Position numbers and translations under genes: made by a program. A stretch of DNA of 64,000 nt. Source: Umbilicaria muhlenbergii (Eukaryota; Ascomycota; Lecanoromycetes; Umbilicariales; Umbilicariaceae). Every line of letters starts with the position of its first letter. Position 1 is the first letter of the stretch. The notes beneath the pieces were generated by a model. That model was given only the letters and a program-made list of their open reading frames with translations. It had not been told where the DNA came from and made no database searches. Positions 44,894-56,409 of this stretch are shown one piece after another. The DNA lies in contig KK106985.1 in the NCBI GenBank assembly GCA_000611775.1, positions 2,678,648 through 2,742,647 on the forward strand, given 5' to 3'.

Positions 44894-47800
44894 ATGGCCC
44901 TCAGCAATCGACACGATGTTGCGGGGCAAGCTCTCCCTACGCCGACAGACACTCCACATAGAACCCCTTCTAAACGCCTGTCGCGCGAACCGCCACACAA
45001 TCTATCCTCGTCGCCAGTTCTTTCATCTTCTCCACCTCAATCCTTCAGGGCAGATGATCGCCAAGTCAATGGACATCAAGGCAACAAAGACAGCAGCAAC
45101 GACGAGTCTATATCCATCCTTGACCCCAGAAGGTTTACCCCAACGCTGCACGCCTCGCTCGTTTCAGAGATCCTATCCCTGCGGAGGGAGATCGAGAGCC
45201 AGAACAAACTGGTGGGAAATCTAGAAGAGAACCTTCACAGCGCCAGGATTGAGAACGAGACCTTGAATGATAGCCTGAGAAGCAGTGCGAAAGAATCGAG
45301 GTCTATCAAGAGGCAGATGCAATTACTGGAGGGTGGAACACTCTCGGCTCTGGGTGACCTAGCCAGAGAGAGGGATGAGGCTTTTGAAATATTGGCCGAT
45401 ACAAGGAGACGATTGGAGGCATCCCAGAAAAAGCTTCGTGGCCAAGAAGAAGATGCAGAAAGGACCCAGGCTGTCTGGGATAGGGATCGGCAGCTCTGGG
45501 ACACCGAGAGGCGCAAATTGGATACCAAAGTGCATGTCGTGGAGGGGCGTCTGAAAGCAGTCCTCGCAGAGGTGGCTGCCGGGCAAACCAATGCCAAGTC
45601 TAATCTGGGCGCAGGGGATGAAGTCGAAGAAAGGTACCCCTTTAGCCCCATAAGACGAGGAAGCGACACCGTTAGCAACCGCTCCAACAGCATAGAGGAC
45701 CGACGATGGAGAAATGGCACAAAGAAGGGCTTGAGTCGAAGCCCAACACCTAACGGCTTTCCTAGCTACGGAAATCCCAGGCTGAACGGTGTCAGCCTAG
45801 CTGAGGAGCTCGAACTTGAGGATGAAGCTGGAAATGCCATAGAAGAGAGCGAAGATGACGACGACAATGCTTCCCTCCATGAAAGACTTGTCGAAACTCA
45901 ACTCAGATCTCGATCTTTTTCTGCCATGTCTTTTCGGCACGATAGGAAGGCCAGAAAGGTGCTTGGGCTTCCCACAGACGAACCCGAGAACCTGATCGAC
46001 AATCAGATTACGGTGGCACGGGAGGAACGGCATGTACAAGAACGAGATACGATCATCCCTGAGCAGACGCCGGCAGCACTACATTATACAGATACTGCAA
46101 CTCAGTTCTCTCCACCTCCGTCACCGAAATTGCAAGCCAGTCCGCCGAGGGAGCGGCTAAACAATGAGCAACAACCCGTGACTGTCGAGCATGCAGCTAA
46201 TCAACGGCGGAAACGCGTATCGATGCAAACGGCGTTAAGCAAACCTCCTAGCTTGTCGGCTCTAGCTATGGCGCCTCCGGAAACCAAAACCGCCGAAGAG
46301 CCGATCAGCCTGCCATGGACCCCAGCAGCGCTGGAGACTCGTTTGGCTCCTTCTGCAATTGTGATGCCACCAGTCATTGGAATGAAGTCAGTGTCAACTC
46401 AGACAAGTGGTGCTGAAACATTATCATCATCTATGGATGCATCTACCCGGGATGGCCACGCCTCCCCAACCACAGTACCAACGATAGCAATACATCCGCC
46501 AATTTCAGGACCTCATTCTAGGCAACCTAGTGCTGTTCTTCCGCCTCACACCAGAAACATCGCTTGCCAAGCTTCGATCCGACTACCTGTCAGTTCGAGA
46601 TCTGTCCAAACCGAAGAAATTCGGGTTGACAAACGAACGTTCAAATTACCACCCAATTTGCTACCTTCTGCAATCTTATCGAGGCCACCATCACCACCGC
46701 CAGAGTCGGAGAGACTAGAAGAGGCGCAACGACAACTATCGCCGCCCGGCCAGTTGCCGCTTACGAGTCCTCCGGCACGAGAGCCTCCTCCTCCTCCTCC
46801 TTCCCAACAATACTTGGCCGCTGGTACACAGGATGCCTACCCGGGTAACAATGACAATGGGCCCCTAGCCAGTAGTGCACCGTCAAAGCTGAGACGACCG
46901 GTACGGACCGGTAGTTTATTCGCCGGGTTTGATGCCGCTGGTGATGAACGCGTTGAAACCTTCAAGAAGCTCGATCTGAGTGACGATGATTCCACCTTTC
47001 GAGAGCCGATCCGCAAGACCTTGTCGAAAGTACAAAATTCTTGGAAGCTTGTACCTCAATCAGAGGCGAATCCTCTTCTCAAACAACAAGATTTCGCTCC
47101 GAAAGCTGCAAACCGGCAGGATTCAGACAGTCACGTCACACCCACTCCGCAAGGACGGGCTATACCCAGCATTATCCCTCGAACTCCGGGAAACAGTACC
47201 ACCGTACAGGCGGTTGCCAAACTCGGAAGCTCGGAGAGACCGCCAAAGTCAGGAAACCCTGGCAAAGAACCAGACGTCCGACGTACTGCACTAATATCGA
47301 GTGGTGTCGCCGCGCACTCACAAGGTTCAAGGAGCCCCAGCATACCCTCCTCCGCGAGCACAGGCTCGCCTCCTTTCCCAGTCCCTACAAGATCCAGTTC
47401 CAGACAACCTCTTGGATCAGGTGATGGGACTGGTAGCCCGATGCCTTATGTTACAAGTTTTCTCGCCAGCCAGCGCAGGCAATCCGAAAGGCTTTCAGCA
47501 AAGAAACCTACTCTCTACACCATACCATCGGCGGGAGTGTTACCGGAGTCTGCTAAGCATAGTCGGCACGATAGTGGACGTCAGTCACCACGGCCGGTGA
47601 CTTTCCCCGCAGCAGCACCAGATAGCCCACGGTTGCCGCCACCATTACCGAAGAACGATATAACCACTGATTACCCACCCGATTCTAAACAATCCAGGCA
47701 GCCTCATCAGTGGTCCATAAAGGGATCCGACGCAGCTACTGCCTCCATTACAACTACGGTGGATCAGCCCAGTGTTATCGATGCAATCGCCCAGACAATG

Positions 47801-49162
47801 GTTGGCGAATGGATGTGGAAGTATGTTCGACGGAGGAGGTCGTTTGGGATGTCCGAGTCTCCGCAGGCAGAATTCGACAACGGTCGTAACAATGGAGAGG
47901 GTACGGGCAATGGCGCCAGACATAAGCGTTGGGTTTGGCTTGCGCCGTATGAGCGTGCAGTCATGTGGAGTAGCAAGCAGCCCACGACTGGACCGGCGCT
48001 GCTTGGGAAGGGCGGCCGGAAACGTAAGTTGATCACAGAATGCTCAGCAGGTGGTGCTCACACGATATGCAGTTGCCATTCAGTCCGTCCTCGATGTCAA
48101 GGATGACTCACCGCTACCCAAAAACGCTGGTCCGCACGCCATGTTCGCTCGATCGATATTGGTCCTGACGCCTCAACGGGCGCTCAAATTCACGGCGACA
48201 AGCCGTGACCGTCATTACGTCTGGCTCACCGCCCTCTCCTTCCTAAGTCACTCTTCTCTCGGCGCCCACGATCTCCCAGCCCTCCCCCCAATCCCTCAAC
48301 AGGACTACCGACCCAGTTCCCGCCAACAACAAAGCGTGGCATCAGCGCGCCGCAACTCTATCCGTGACTCCATTCGTGTCGCCAAAGCTAAAGCCCGCCC
48401 AACCGTCGCTCATTCGAATTCCTCTCCCGCCGGCACCTTCCATAGTGGAGACACCATCCACGAAATCGACACCTTCCATATCCCCCAGCTTCTCGACGAC
48501 TCCGGGCACGAAGCTGCAGCCGCCCCGCATGTGCCTCGTTTCTCGAGCCACACCCGCCAGCGCAGCAGCACCGGCCCTACACCCGTCACCTCCACCACCG
48601 CGCTCAATCGATTCTCGAACAGTCACAACAACCTCACGGTCCCGTTGGTGAGCTCCGTGCCTCCGGAGAGCGGCCAAAGCATCCACAGCGCCAGCTCGGC
48701 CACCGAATCCACGCACTCGTTTTTCGACACCGCGGCGCTGGACCAGCTGGGGAGTGGAAGTGGGGTGGCGAGCGGGGCGGTGAGGCGCGAGAGTGGGACT
48801 AGTGACGGAGGGGGTGGGAGGGCGACGCCGAATTTCATCGATGCGGTAGGGACGGTGAGGATGGAGGCGTTTGTGGAGGGGGGGAGTGGGAAGAATGAGA
48901 AAGAGGGAGGGAAAGAGAAAGGGGAGGAGGGGAGGAGTGGGAAGAATGAGAAAGAGGGAGGGAAAGAGAAAGGGGAGGAGGGGCATGAGGGGGGCCAGAA
49001 GAGTTTGGGGGGACCCGGGCATGCGAGTGGGAGTCCTCAGGGGAGACGGTGGGGGAGGTGCCGTTGAAGGTTCGGGGCGGGGGCACGGGGTGGGACGAGG
49101 GCACGGGGTGGGACGAGGGCACGGGGTGGGACGAGCTGGATGATCCGTTTGAGGGGTTCTAA
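44894..49162 (+). CDS. num1: Num1/ApsA-type cortical anchor with PH domain
   Basis: Exons 44894-48023 and 48073-48885, plus a probable last exon 49041-49162, give about 1354 residues. It anchors dynein and mitochondria at the cell cortex and controls nuclear migration. The N-terminal part has RFTPTLHASLVSEILSLRRE followed by a coiled coil to about residue 230, the signature of ApsA/Num1/Mcp5. A long Ser/Pro-rich disordered middle follows. The C-terminal PH domain (Mcp5_PH type) starts near residue 960: MVGEWMWKYVRRR, KRWVWLAPYERAVMW, LLGKGGRKLAIQSVLDVKD across intron 1, RSILVLTPQRALKFTATSRD and YVWLTALSFL. The frame reaches a stop at 49067 if unspliced. Removing 48886-49040 instead joins to GETVGEVPLKVR, three GTGWDE repeats and the end DDPFEGF, which looks more natural. 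It is shorter than Aspergillus ApsA and lacks visible tandem repeats in the middle. Confidence 0.9.
48882..48988 (+). repeat. ~51-bp tandem duplication near the 3' end of num1
   Basis: The unit, starting GTGGGAAGAATGAGAAAGAG, occurs twice back to back and is nearly identical. It would lie within the proposed last intron (48886-49040), or, if unspliced, encode a twice-repeated SGKNEKEGGKEKGEEG peptide. The same region ends with an 18-bp unit (GGCACGGGGTGGGACGAG) repeated three times at about 49083-49136. Confidence 0.8.
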
Positions 49163-50828
49163 ATTGGGGATGAGTAGGAGTCAGAATGGAGTGGGAGGAT
49201 ACAAAAGACTGGGATGACGGTGGACATAGGGAATTGGGTTTGCAATCTTCATGTTGGGGAGTTTTTCTATTCGAGCGTTGGGGGAAGGCAAAGCGTGGCG
49301 CATGTGGGGTCGAGAGATTGATACCCCATATCTTTGTTCTTCCTTTGGGGATTATATATATTTCAGCGGGATTGGTGAAACTGGGCTGACCACCCCGGTT
49401 TGGGGGATTGTTCATAACATTGGCACTGCTGTGATCACTAGGCTCTCGGGGATCATGTTGATATATCAGGTCCACTGAAGTAAATGCTAGGAACACACTG
49501 CCTACAGGGCGAGGGAATCTGATGATGCTCCTTGATGGAATCCAATGTGGATACCTCTACTCGAGCGACTACTGAAGACTCACATGACCTTTATCCCCGC
49601 AAGCCCGGTCTCCCACTATTCCCGGCCACTGTTCGCTATACATAGAAACCGGCCAGCTCGGCGCACCTGCCTGAAGCGTCGCAATCCTCCCGGACAGTCC
49701 CCCTGGACCCACCTCGACCATCATTCTCCTCCACTCGATCCGTCATTCGCTCTTCTTTTGTGATCCACTCGGTGGCGCTTGATATCAGTCCCAAGACATC
49801 CGCGCCTCGAGCGTTGGGCGACCGGAAACAGAATGCTGCCCGACTAAGTTGCCCCCGCGGTATCGGAGAGTTTCAGACATCACATTGGCGCGGCGAGGCA
49901 GCCAATGTGCGGGCGTCCTGGCCGGCACGTCAACGGAGCGGTGTGACCACCAGACGGAGAAGTGTGCTGCGAAGAGGGACTGACTCTGGCTGAGTGATTC
50001 ATGATGCGCTCCACTGGTGGGCGGTGACTGCGACGGGCTCCACATGTGAAAGTATCGTGGAGCGGCTGGCGGGACTGACTGGGTCTTTTTGACGGCACTG
50101 CTTTCGTCGATACTGGTATCGAAGGCCGTTATCTATGTGCAGTGGACGCTGTTGCAAGCATCACGGACTCCCTTTGAGCAGCGCATCTCATCGCCGAGCA
50201 TCAGTCGCCACGAGCGCAGAGCAAAGCGCCCCACTAGACCCCGCCACGTCTGGGAAGCATGGGCATGGGCAGGGGCAGGAGCATGTGCATGGACAGGGGC
50301 GTTGAGCCGTGCCATCCCCCCGCTATTCTCGCCGTGCATGCATCCTGGACGCCACCAAGCAGGAACTCCCCGTGTGATTGGCGGCCACAACAACCTTGTT
50401 CTCTAGTGCAGGCCCGATACTGACAGGCCTGCACCTTTTCCCACTCGGGCATCCACATCGTTGCACTCTTGGAGAAAGCGCATTGCCCGATTGAATCTGC
50501 TGTCTTGGGCGTTAGTCTTCACATGACAGCATCCACTGGAGTCTCTACTGAAGCACCGAGACACGGCTGCTTCGGAGATATATCGTCGCAGGCCTCTTGT
50601 GAAGTGCTGGCTCTCCGAGGTTTTCTCCGACGACTGTACATACTTATACCTATCGACCGAGGACTTCTTTGTGTTTCCCTTCTCTTGTGGTTATGGCTCG
50701 AATAGCGGTAAGTGGCGAATATCTCGTGGTTCCCTATTTCACTAATGCCTCGACAGGAACCTTTGCGATAACGCTCAACGAATCTTGTACTTGTTCCCTT
50801 CCTCGGCCTGTTACACCACGCTCCATAT
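49163..50828. other. intergenic, nothing recognised
   Basis: No gene supported. The last 150 bases before 50829 are pyrimidine-rich and may be a 5' leader. Confidence 0.4.
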
Positions 50829-51845
50829 ATGCCTGCCATGTCGTTGAAAGACTTCGACGGCACCTCTACCGGCTCAGGCATGCCTTCTGCCAGTCACGAC
50901 AATACCGCTTTAATCAAGATCCGCACATCGTCAAGCGACTTCTCAACAGCGACGACTTTCTACTCAGCACCGGAAGCTATTCAGAAAGACAGTCACAACG
51001 GAGGAATAGAAACGGGCGCCACTCCGCAACCATCCAAGACCAGGCACGACAGTGGCTACGGCGAAGTCTTAGCCCAGCAAACCAGCACCGTATCGTCGCC
51101 GCCCAGTCGACAGACCTCGACGGACAAAACCGCCCCTCAAGCGCAAACCAAGCGCGACTCTCCCCGACGTACCCACCCCAGATCCAGCCATTCCCACACC
51201 AGCACCTCCTCGTCTTCGACCCGTCGAAGCCCCCACACCCGCACCACCAGCCACTCCACCATCCTAACCCCCTCCCGCCAACCAACAAGCCGACACAGCT
51301 CATCCACCATCCACGCACCTCGAACCTCCCCTTCCTCCTCCCGCGCCTCCCCTTCTTCCTCCCGCGCCTCCCCTTCTTCCTCCCGCGCCTCATCCACCAC
51401 CCTCACCCACCCCCCACCCAGCTCCAACCGCCCGCGCCCTCTCCTGTCCAGCCGAGCCAGCAGCACCGCATAAACCCGACCCACCACAAACAAAGAAAAA
51501 TACGCCCACAACAACCGCGACTGTCGGGGCCTCCGCGGCTGGTGGCGCAGGTGGGCGCCGCGTTGGTGGCGGGGGAATTCTTCTCAGGTGGGGTTTTATG
51601 ACGTTGGGGATGCGGAGGGGGGGGGTAGGGGGGATGATGCGGGGAGCGTGAGGAGGTATCGGGTTGATGTCGGGGCGGAGAAGGAGGAGGAAGGAGAGGG
51701 GGAGGGAGAAGAGGGGAGGGGGAGAGGTGATGAGGAGGTGAGGGAGGGGGAGGAGAAGGAGAAGGAGAAAGAGGCGAGGAGGTCGTGGAGTTGTTTTGGT
51801 GGAATGGCGAAGGGGATGGGGAAGGGGATGCGGGATCGGTCGTGA
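50829..51845 (+). CDS. Ser-rich low-complexity protein, structure unresolved
   Basis: Not recognised. A first frame (50829-51475) starts MPAMSLKDFDGTSTGSGMP and contains STATTFYSAPEA and KTRHDSGYGEVLAQQTSTVS, a style common in fungal disordered proteins. It goes on with a four-fold heptad SPSSSRA (near 51310-51390). Later sequence looks coding in other frames: TATVGASAAGGAGG at about 51515-51550, then GFYDVGDAEGG from 51588, an acidic and basic low-complexity run, and the end RSWSCFGGMAKGMGKGM with a stop at 51845. Two frame changes are needed. One could be a 37-nt intron ending in TTCTCAG at 51587. The other lies in the Pro-rich part and may be an unrecognised intron, a real frame break, or a sequence error. 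Confidence 0.45.
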
Positions 51846-53513
51846 GGGTTGAGGGTTGAGGCTTGAGGCTTGAGGGGGCGTGGATCGGGATACGGAATAT
51901 TGATGGCGTTTTTGCATAGCTTGGGTCCAGGCGTATCAGCTGGGATGGGATGGGATGGGATGGGATGGGATTGCATATGGAGGGTGCTTTGATGGGCGGT
52001 TGCATACAGCATGGGAGTCGAGTGAGTCGAGGGGGTTGAGCGCTGTTGATAATGCGTGTTGCGTGTTGCGTGTTGCGATGATACCCTCGGGGATTTTTTG
52101 GTGCGTGTTGTTATCGACAAGAGCGAGCGGGCGATCGAGCAGTGGAGCAATCGAGCAGTGGAGCAATCGAGCAGTGGAGCAATCGAGCAGTTGAGCAGTC
52201 GAGCAGTCGAGCAGTCGAGCAGTTGAGCGATCGAGCAATCGAGGTATCAAACAACCAAATCATCCAGCAGCCAAGTCACCATGTCCTTTTTCCACCTCTT
52301 TTATCGATCATGCCCTCAGCCACTCTCTCTCACCCCCTCGTCCATCTTCACTCCCTCACTTTGTTCTTATTCCCTATCCCTTATCTCCCATCCCTTATCT
52401 CCCATCCCTTATCTCCTATTTCCCATCTCCCATCTCCCATCTCCCATCTCCCATCTCCCATCTCCCATCTCCCATCTCCCATCCCCCATCCCCCCTGCCT
52501 CATGCCCCACCCCTCATCTCACACTGTCAGTCACCGTCACCGTCACCATCACCAAATCCACGATTACCTTGCCCTCACCTCTTCCCCCTCACTGCTCTGT
52601 CGTTGTCTGGACGTCCTGCCTGAGGTAGACAGACCCCTCTTTTTCTTGATGGTGGTCTGGTTCTCGAGGCCGCTTGTTTCGGACCAGGTTGTGTCGGAGC
52701 AGAGCAGAGCAGATCATCATGGCGCTGCTTCTTTTCATGCGGTCAGCAGGTTGCGTCTGGGCTGGGGGGTTGGGGCTTGAGAGTTGGGAGTTGGGAGTTG
52801 GGAGTTGGGAGTTGGGAGTTGAGAGTTGAGACTTAAGGCCAGGGGACAGGGTAGGGTAGAGGCGGGAGGGGTAAAGTGTGAGGGGTAGGATGCAGAGCAA
52901 GGCAAGGGTGAAGAGCGGGTATGGGACTGAAGGGGTGAGAACGTGAGGGGAGGGGGTGTGGAGGGATGGATTGCAGAAGGGAGGCAGGTGAGGTTGTGGA
53001 GTTGAAGGGAGGTTGATGTGATGGGACAGGTGTTGTCAGGAGTTGATGTGAGGATTTTCTTGTCATGATGGGTATGGATGAATGAATAGATGGATGGATG
53101 AGGGATGAGGTGGGAATGGCAGGATGGAAGGCGGGATGGAAGACGGGATAGATGACGGGATGGATGGAGGAGGTGAGGGATGCGGAGTGGGGGAGTAGGA
53201 TTGTCAATAAGAGCCCTTCAGTCTATTGATGACTCTGGAATCCCAGTTCATGCAGTATCTCAACATGAGGGATTTTGGTATCTGCATCAGGTGAGTTAGT
53301 CTGTTTGCTTCGGTGGCTTATTTACTTACCAGTTCCGTGTGGAGAAGGGTTGTGGAATGTTGGTCGGATTGGATTGAAAATGTTAGGCTACTTTACAGCT
53401 GCCATAACATCCAGTACCATGCCCATTTCCTATATAAGGGAGTTTGTGACGTTCCGACGTAACCAATGCCGTAGCTCATGCTCGGCTGCATCACCATGGA
53501 GTCCCTCCTCCAT
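51846..53513. repeat. minisatellite and microsatellite cluster
   Basis: No gene. Arrays in order: TGGGA units at 51941-51971; GCGTGTT x3 at 52053-52076; 8-bp GAGCAGTG/GAGCAATC units at 52131-52243 (about 14 copies); CCCATCT-type heptamers at about 52377-52494; GAGTTGG heptamers at 52781-52830; and GATGGATG-type units at about 53080-53175. The intervening sequence is also skewed: pyrimidine-rich plus strand at 52260-52620 and purine-rich at 52780-53200. Confidence 0.85.
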
Positions 53514-56409
53514 TCAAACAGTGTCTCCCGGCTCCACACGATGGTGACGGTGTGCCTGCGACGCTGCGTACGTCGCAAGGAAAAGGCCCAGACTAAACAT
53601 CAGCAAAGAGAACCTGATCAGATCATCTAGGAACACTCCAGTGTTGTGGGAGCTGGACAGTCCTGCTGCTCCGCAGTCGAAAATTATGCCCAAGAGCAGG
53701 GCGATGACTGCATAACTGAGACACGGACAGTATTAAGTTGCGATGTTGCAGACTTGGGGTTATGAGGTAGCATACCCTTGAGTCATATTGTATTTCCCAA
53801 TCTGCGAGCTGGCATAACTCCACATGAAGAAGACGCCCAGGGAAAACGTTCTATCCGCATTGTGAGTAGAGTATGAGACGGCTGGAAAATCATACGACCT
53901 ACGTCCATAGTACCATCGGGGTCGTTGTCTTGTCATTACTAATTCGTAACCAGACAAACCCAAACACTGCCATCATTGTTGCCGAAACGCGCAAAGGGCC
54001 AAGTCTCCGGGCCAGAAGATGACTTGTCACCGCAAGGAGCACGCCAAAAACTGCGAACGGCCAGGAGGAAAACGAAGGCACACGGGGCCCGAAGGGCCAC
54101 TCAGAGCTTGTCTTCAGCGCCGGCGAAAGATTGTTCCCGGAGCTCGAAGCAGACGCCTGCCGGAGTGAAAGGGCAAGAACGAATGCCCGAATCGCCCCGT
54201 TTGATAAAGAAGATGAAGCTTTCAACCGGCGATAAGCCCAGGAAGTGGGACCACCGCCTGGCTTATCGTCCTCAGTTGCCATGCGGTACCGACCCAAATA
54301 TTTCGTAGTCGGGAACGGCTTTGACCACCTATCGTGATGTGTCCATTGACTAAGAGAGGCAAGTCGAACACCGAGCCACGATGTTCTTTTGATACGTGGC
54401 GCAGCCATGGACGGCACTTCCATCGATCGCTCATCATCGTCGACCCTAGTATCCTCAAACCATTTTTCGGGGAAATGCCCTCGGCTCCAGACTTGGCCGC
54501 GGATAACAAAATCTTCAGGCAACGGTCGGCCGGCCTTTTCAGCGGGCCAGGGAAACTCCTCATCCTCGACAGTAGAAGTGATCTCAATGGCCTTCGCCAA
54601 CGTATTCAGAAAGGAAGTAAGCTCTCTCCATGGAACGTCCTTCTCGCCTTGTAGAGCTGGCTTGAAGACAGTCATGATGCTTGATTGAGCAGTAGTGAAT
54701 GATTGAACACAGGTCAGAGACCTTGTATAGAGGCTCAATTGTTCAAAGGATCCCGGGCGGGCAAGTATGGCCAGATGATGATATAGACGCTCAATATGAG
54801 GGTTCTTATCAGCTGCTTTACTATACCAAAAGTGAGCGGCTCCGCTCCAAACCTCATGATCATGTCGATCAACGTCTTCTATGGCCATGCGGTAGCGGGC
54901 GAAATCTCCAAGATATTCAATCCAGGTATCCTCGAAGGCTGTAACAGTCTCATAAAGCAACACCATCATTGAGTAGGCGATGTAAATAAACGTGAGCATA
55001 TGATCCAACGACTCCGGAAGCCGATGACGCAAAACCTCAAGGAATGAATGAATCGCGTGGCGCCACATCCTTCGTGGCATAGAATATTGGGCAGCAAGGC
55101 GGGTTAACGCAGGACCTGCAGATGGATGCTGAGAGGCAAGAAAGAAGTCATGATGCTCATGCAGCAAGGCCCTGTGTAAGGCAGTAAGAGCCTGCCACTG
55201 CTCATTATTCAATTTAGTCTGTCGTTTGGGATGCTTCTCCTGGGCTGCGATTGACTGCTTTTCATCCACATCCACACATTTAGCCTCAACCATCACTAGG
55301 CCAGCATAAATGCCCTTGACTTCAGCGGCCAACTGTGCATGGGAAATAGGTCGAGTTTCCGGCTGAAGCAGCACCTCAGCTGGAGGCGGTCTCGTCGGGC
55401 TTGCTTGGAACGGGTTTGAACTCTGCGCTGGCTGTGACTTTTCAGGTGCAGATTTTCCAATTTGCATGGGCTTCTGTGGACTTGGCGAGGAGTCTTCTTT
55501 CCCCCAGCTTCGTTTGACGTTCGCACTAGGGAAAATGTGGTGTCTGGGTGGACTGTCCAAGCCACGAGCATTGCCGTTGTCCCCAATGGCCTGACTGTGA
55601 GAGGTTGTAGATCCAAATGAACTACCTCTGCTCGGGTCAGACAGTCTGCGGTTCAAGCCAGCTTTTGAACGGTCAAAATTCGGATCTTTACCCAGGGTAG
55701 CTCTTCGACCATGTTCAGGGTCGAAATTTGGGGAAGGCCGACCAGAGAGCGCTTTGGTTCGCTGACTACGTATTGTTTCGTCCCTTTTTTTAAGCTCCGC
55801 GTCTGACAAAGCTTCATCCTTAACAGAGGCTCTCTTTCGTGGGTTTGATGAAGGTGATGGTGTGAGTCGGCTCTGTGTTTGACTCAACGACAATTTCTCA
55901 AGGCCCCGAATATCTTTTTCCGGTTGTATAGCAATTCCAGGAGCGGAGCCTGGTCTGTCTGACCTTGACATAAGTTTCATGTCCTCGCCGAAATTCTGTT
56001 GCATTGAATCATTGGACGAGGCTTTTGAGCCGGTCACCCGTGGTTCGCGCAAGATCTTCTGACGCGGCGGCTTGCTATGGATAGATCATCATGGTTAGTA
56101 CGTGTGACACTGGTAAGGCATCTTCAGAGCTGGAAGTGCTTGTTTGAAGAGCTGGCCTTAGGTCATAGTAACGTACACCTTCAATATTGCATCCTCACTG
56201 AACTGCCTCCTCTTCTGGCCCTCATCGCCTTTGAGGTTGGATTCTAGGTAATCCATGTGGGACTGTTTGGCGTGGTCCCACAGCTTGGGTTCATGCGGGA
56301 ACCAAGCATGACTGCTGCACAGCGGGCAAATATATTCCCTTGCTGACTGGCGCCTCAGCCAATCCACGAATCCTTGGTATACAGGATGAGGTTTCTCGGA
56401 GGATGCCAT
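53514..56409 (-). CDS. EST1-domain protein with N-terminal zinc finger and C-terminal membrane helices
   Basis: Four exons, 56409-56177, 56074-53903, 53850-53776 and 53715-53514, give 893 residues in one frame. Residues 25-50 (CPLCSSHAWFPHEPKLWDH, then AKQSH) look like a C2H2-type zinc finger. Residues 80-310 are Ser/Pro/Arg-rich and disordered. From about 340 the EST1 DNA/RNA-binding region (PF10373-like, TPR-type helices) is visible: WQALTALHRALLHEHHDFFL, RMWRHAIHSFLEVLRHRLPE, DLARYRMAIED-like text, VWSGAAHFWYSKAADKNP and LYHHLAILARP. The last ~180 residues hold at least four hydrophobic segments (WPFAVFGVLLAVTSHLL, ATMMAVFGFVWL, FSLGVFFMWSYA, YAVIALLLGIIF, and SLLMFSLGLFLATYAA). EST1/Ebs1/SMG families act in telomerase or mRNA decay, but membrane helices are not part of that. 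The role here is unknown. Confidence 0.8.

Noticed and set aside
48342-49496. 384-codon minus-strand frame opposite num1
   Set aside because: Antisense shadow of the PH-domain and repeat-rich 3' end of num1.
50669-51601. 310-codon plus-strand frame
   Set aside because: Pro/His-rich shadow; the frame from 50829 has the more natural composition.
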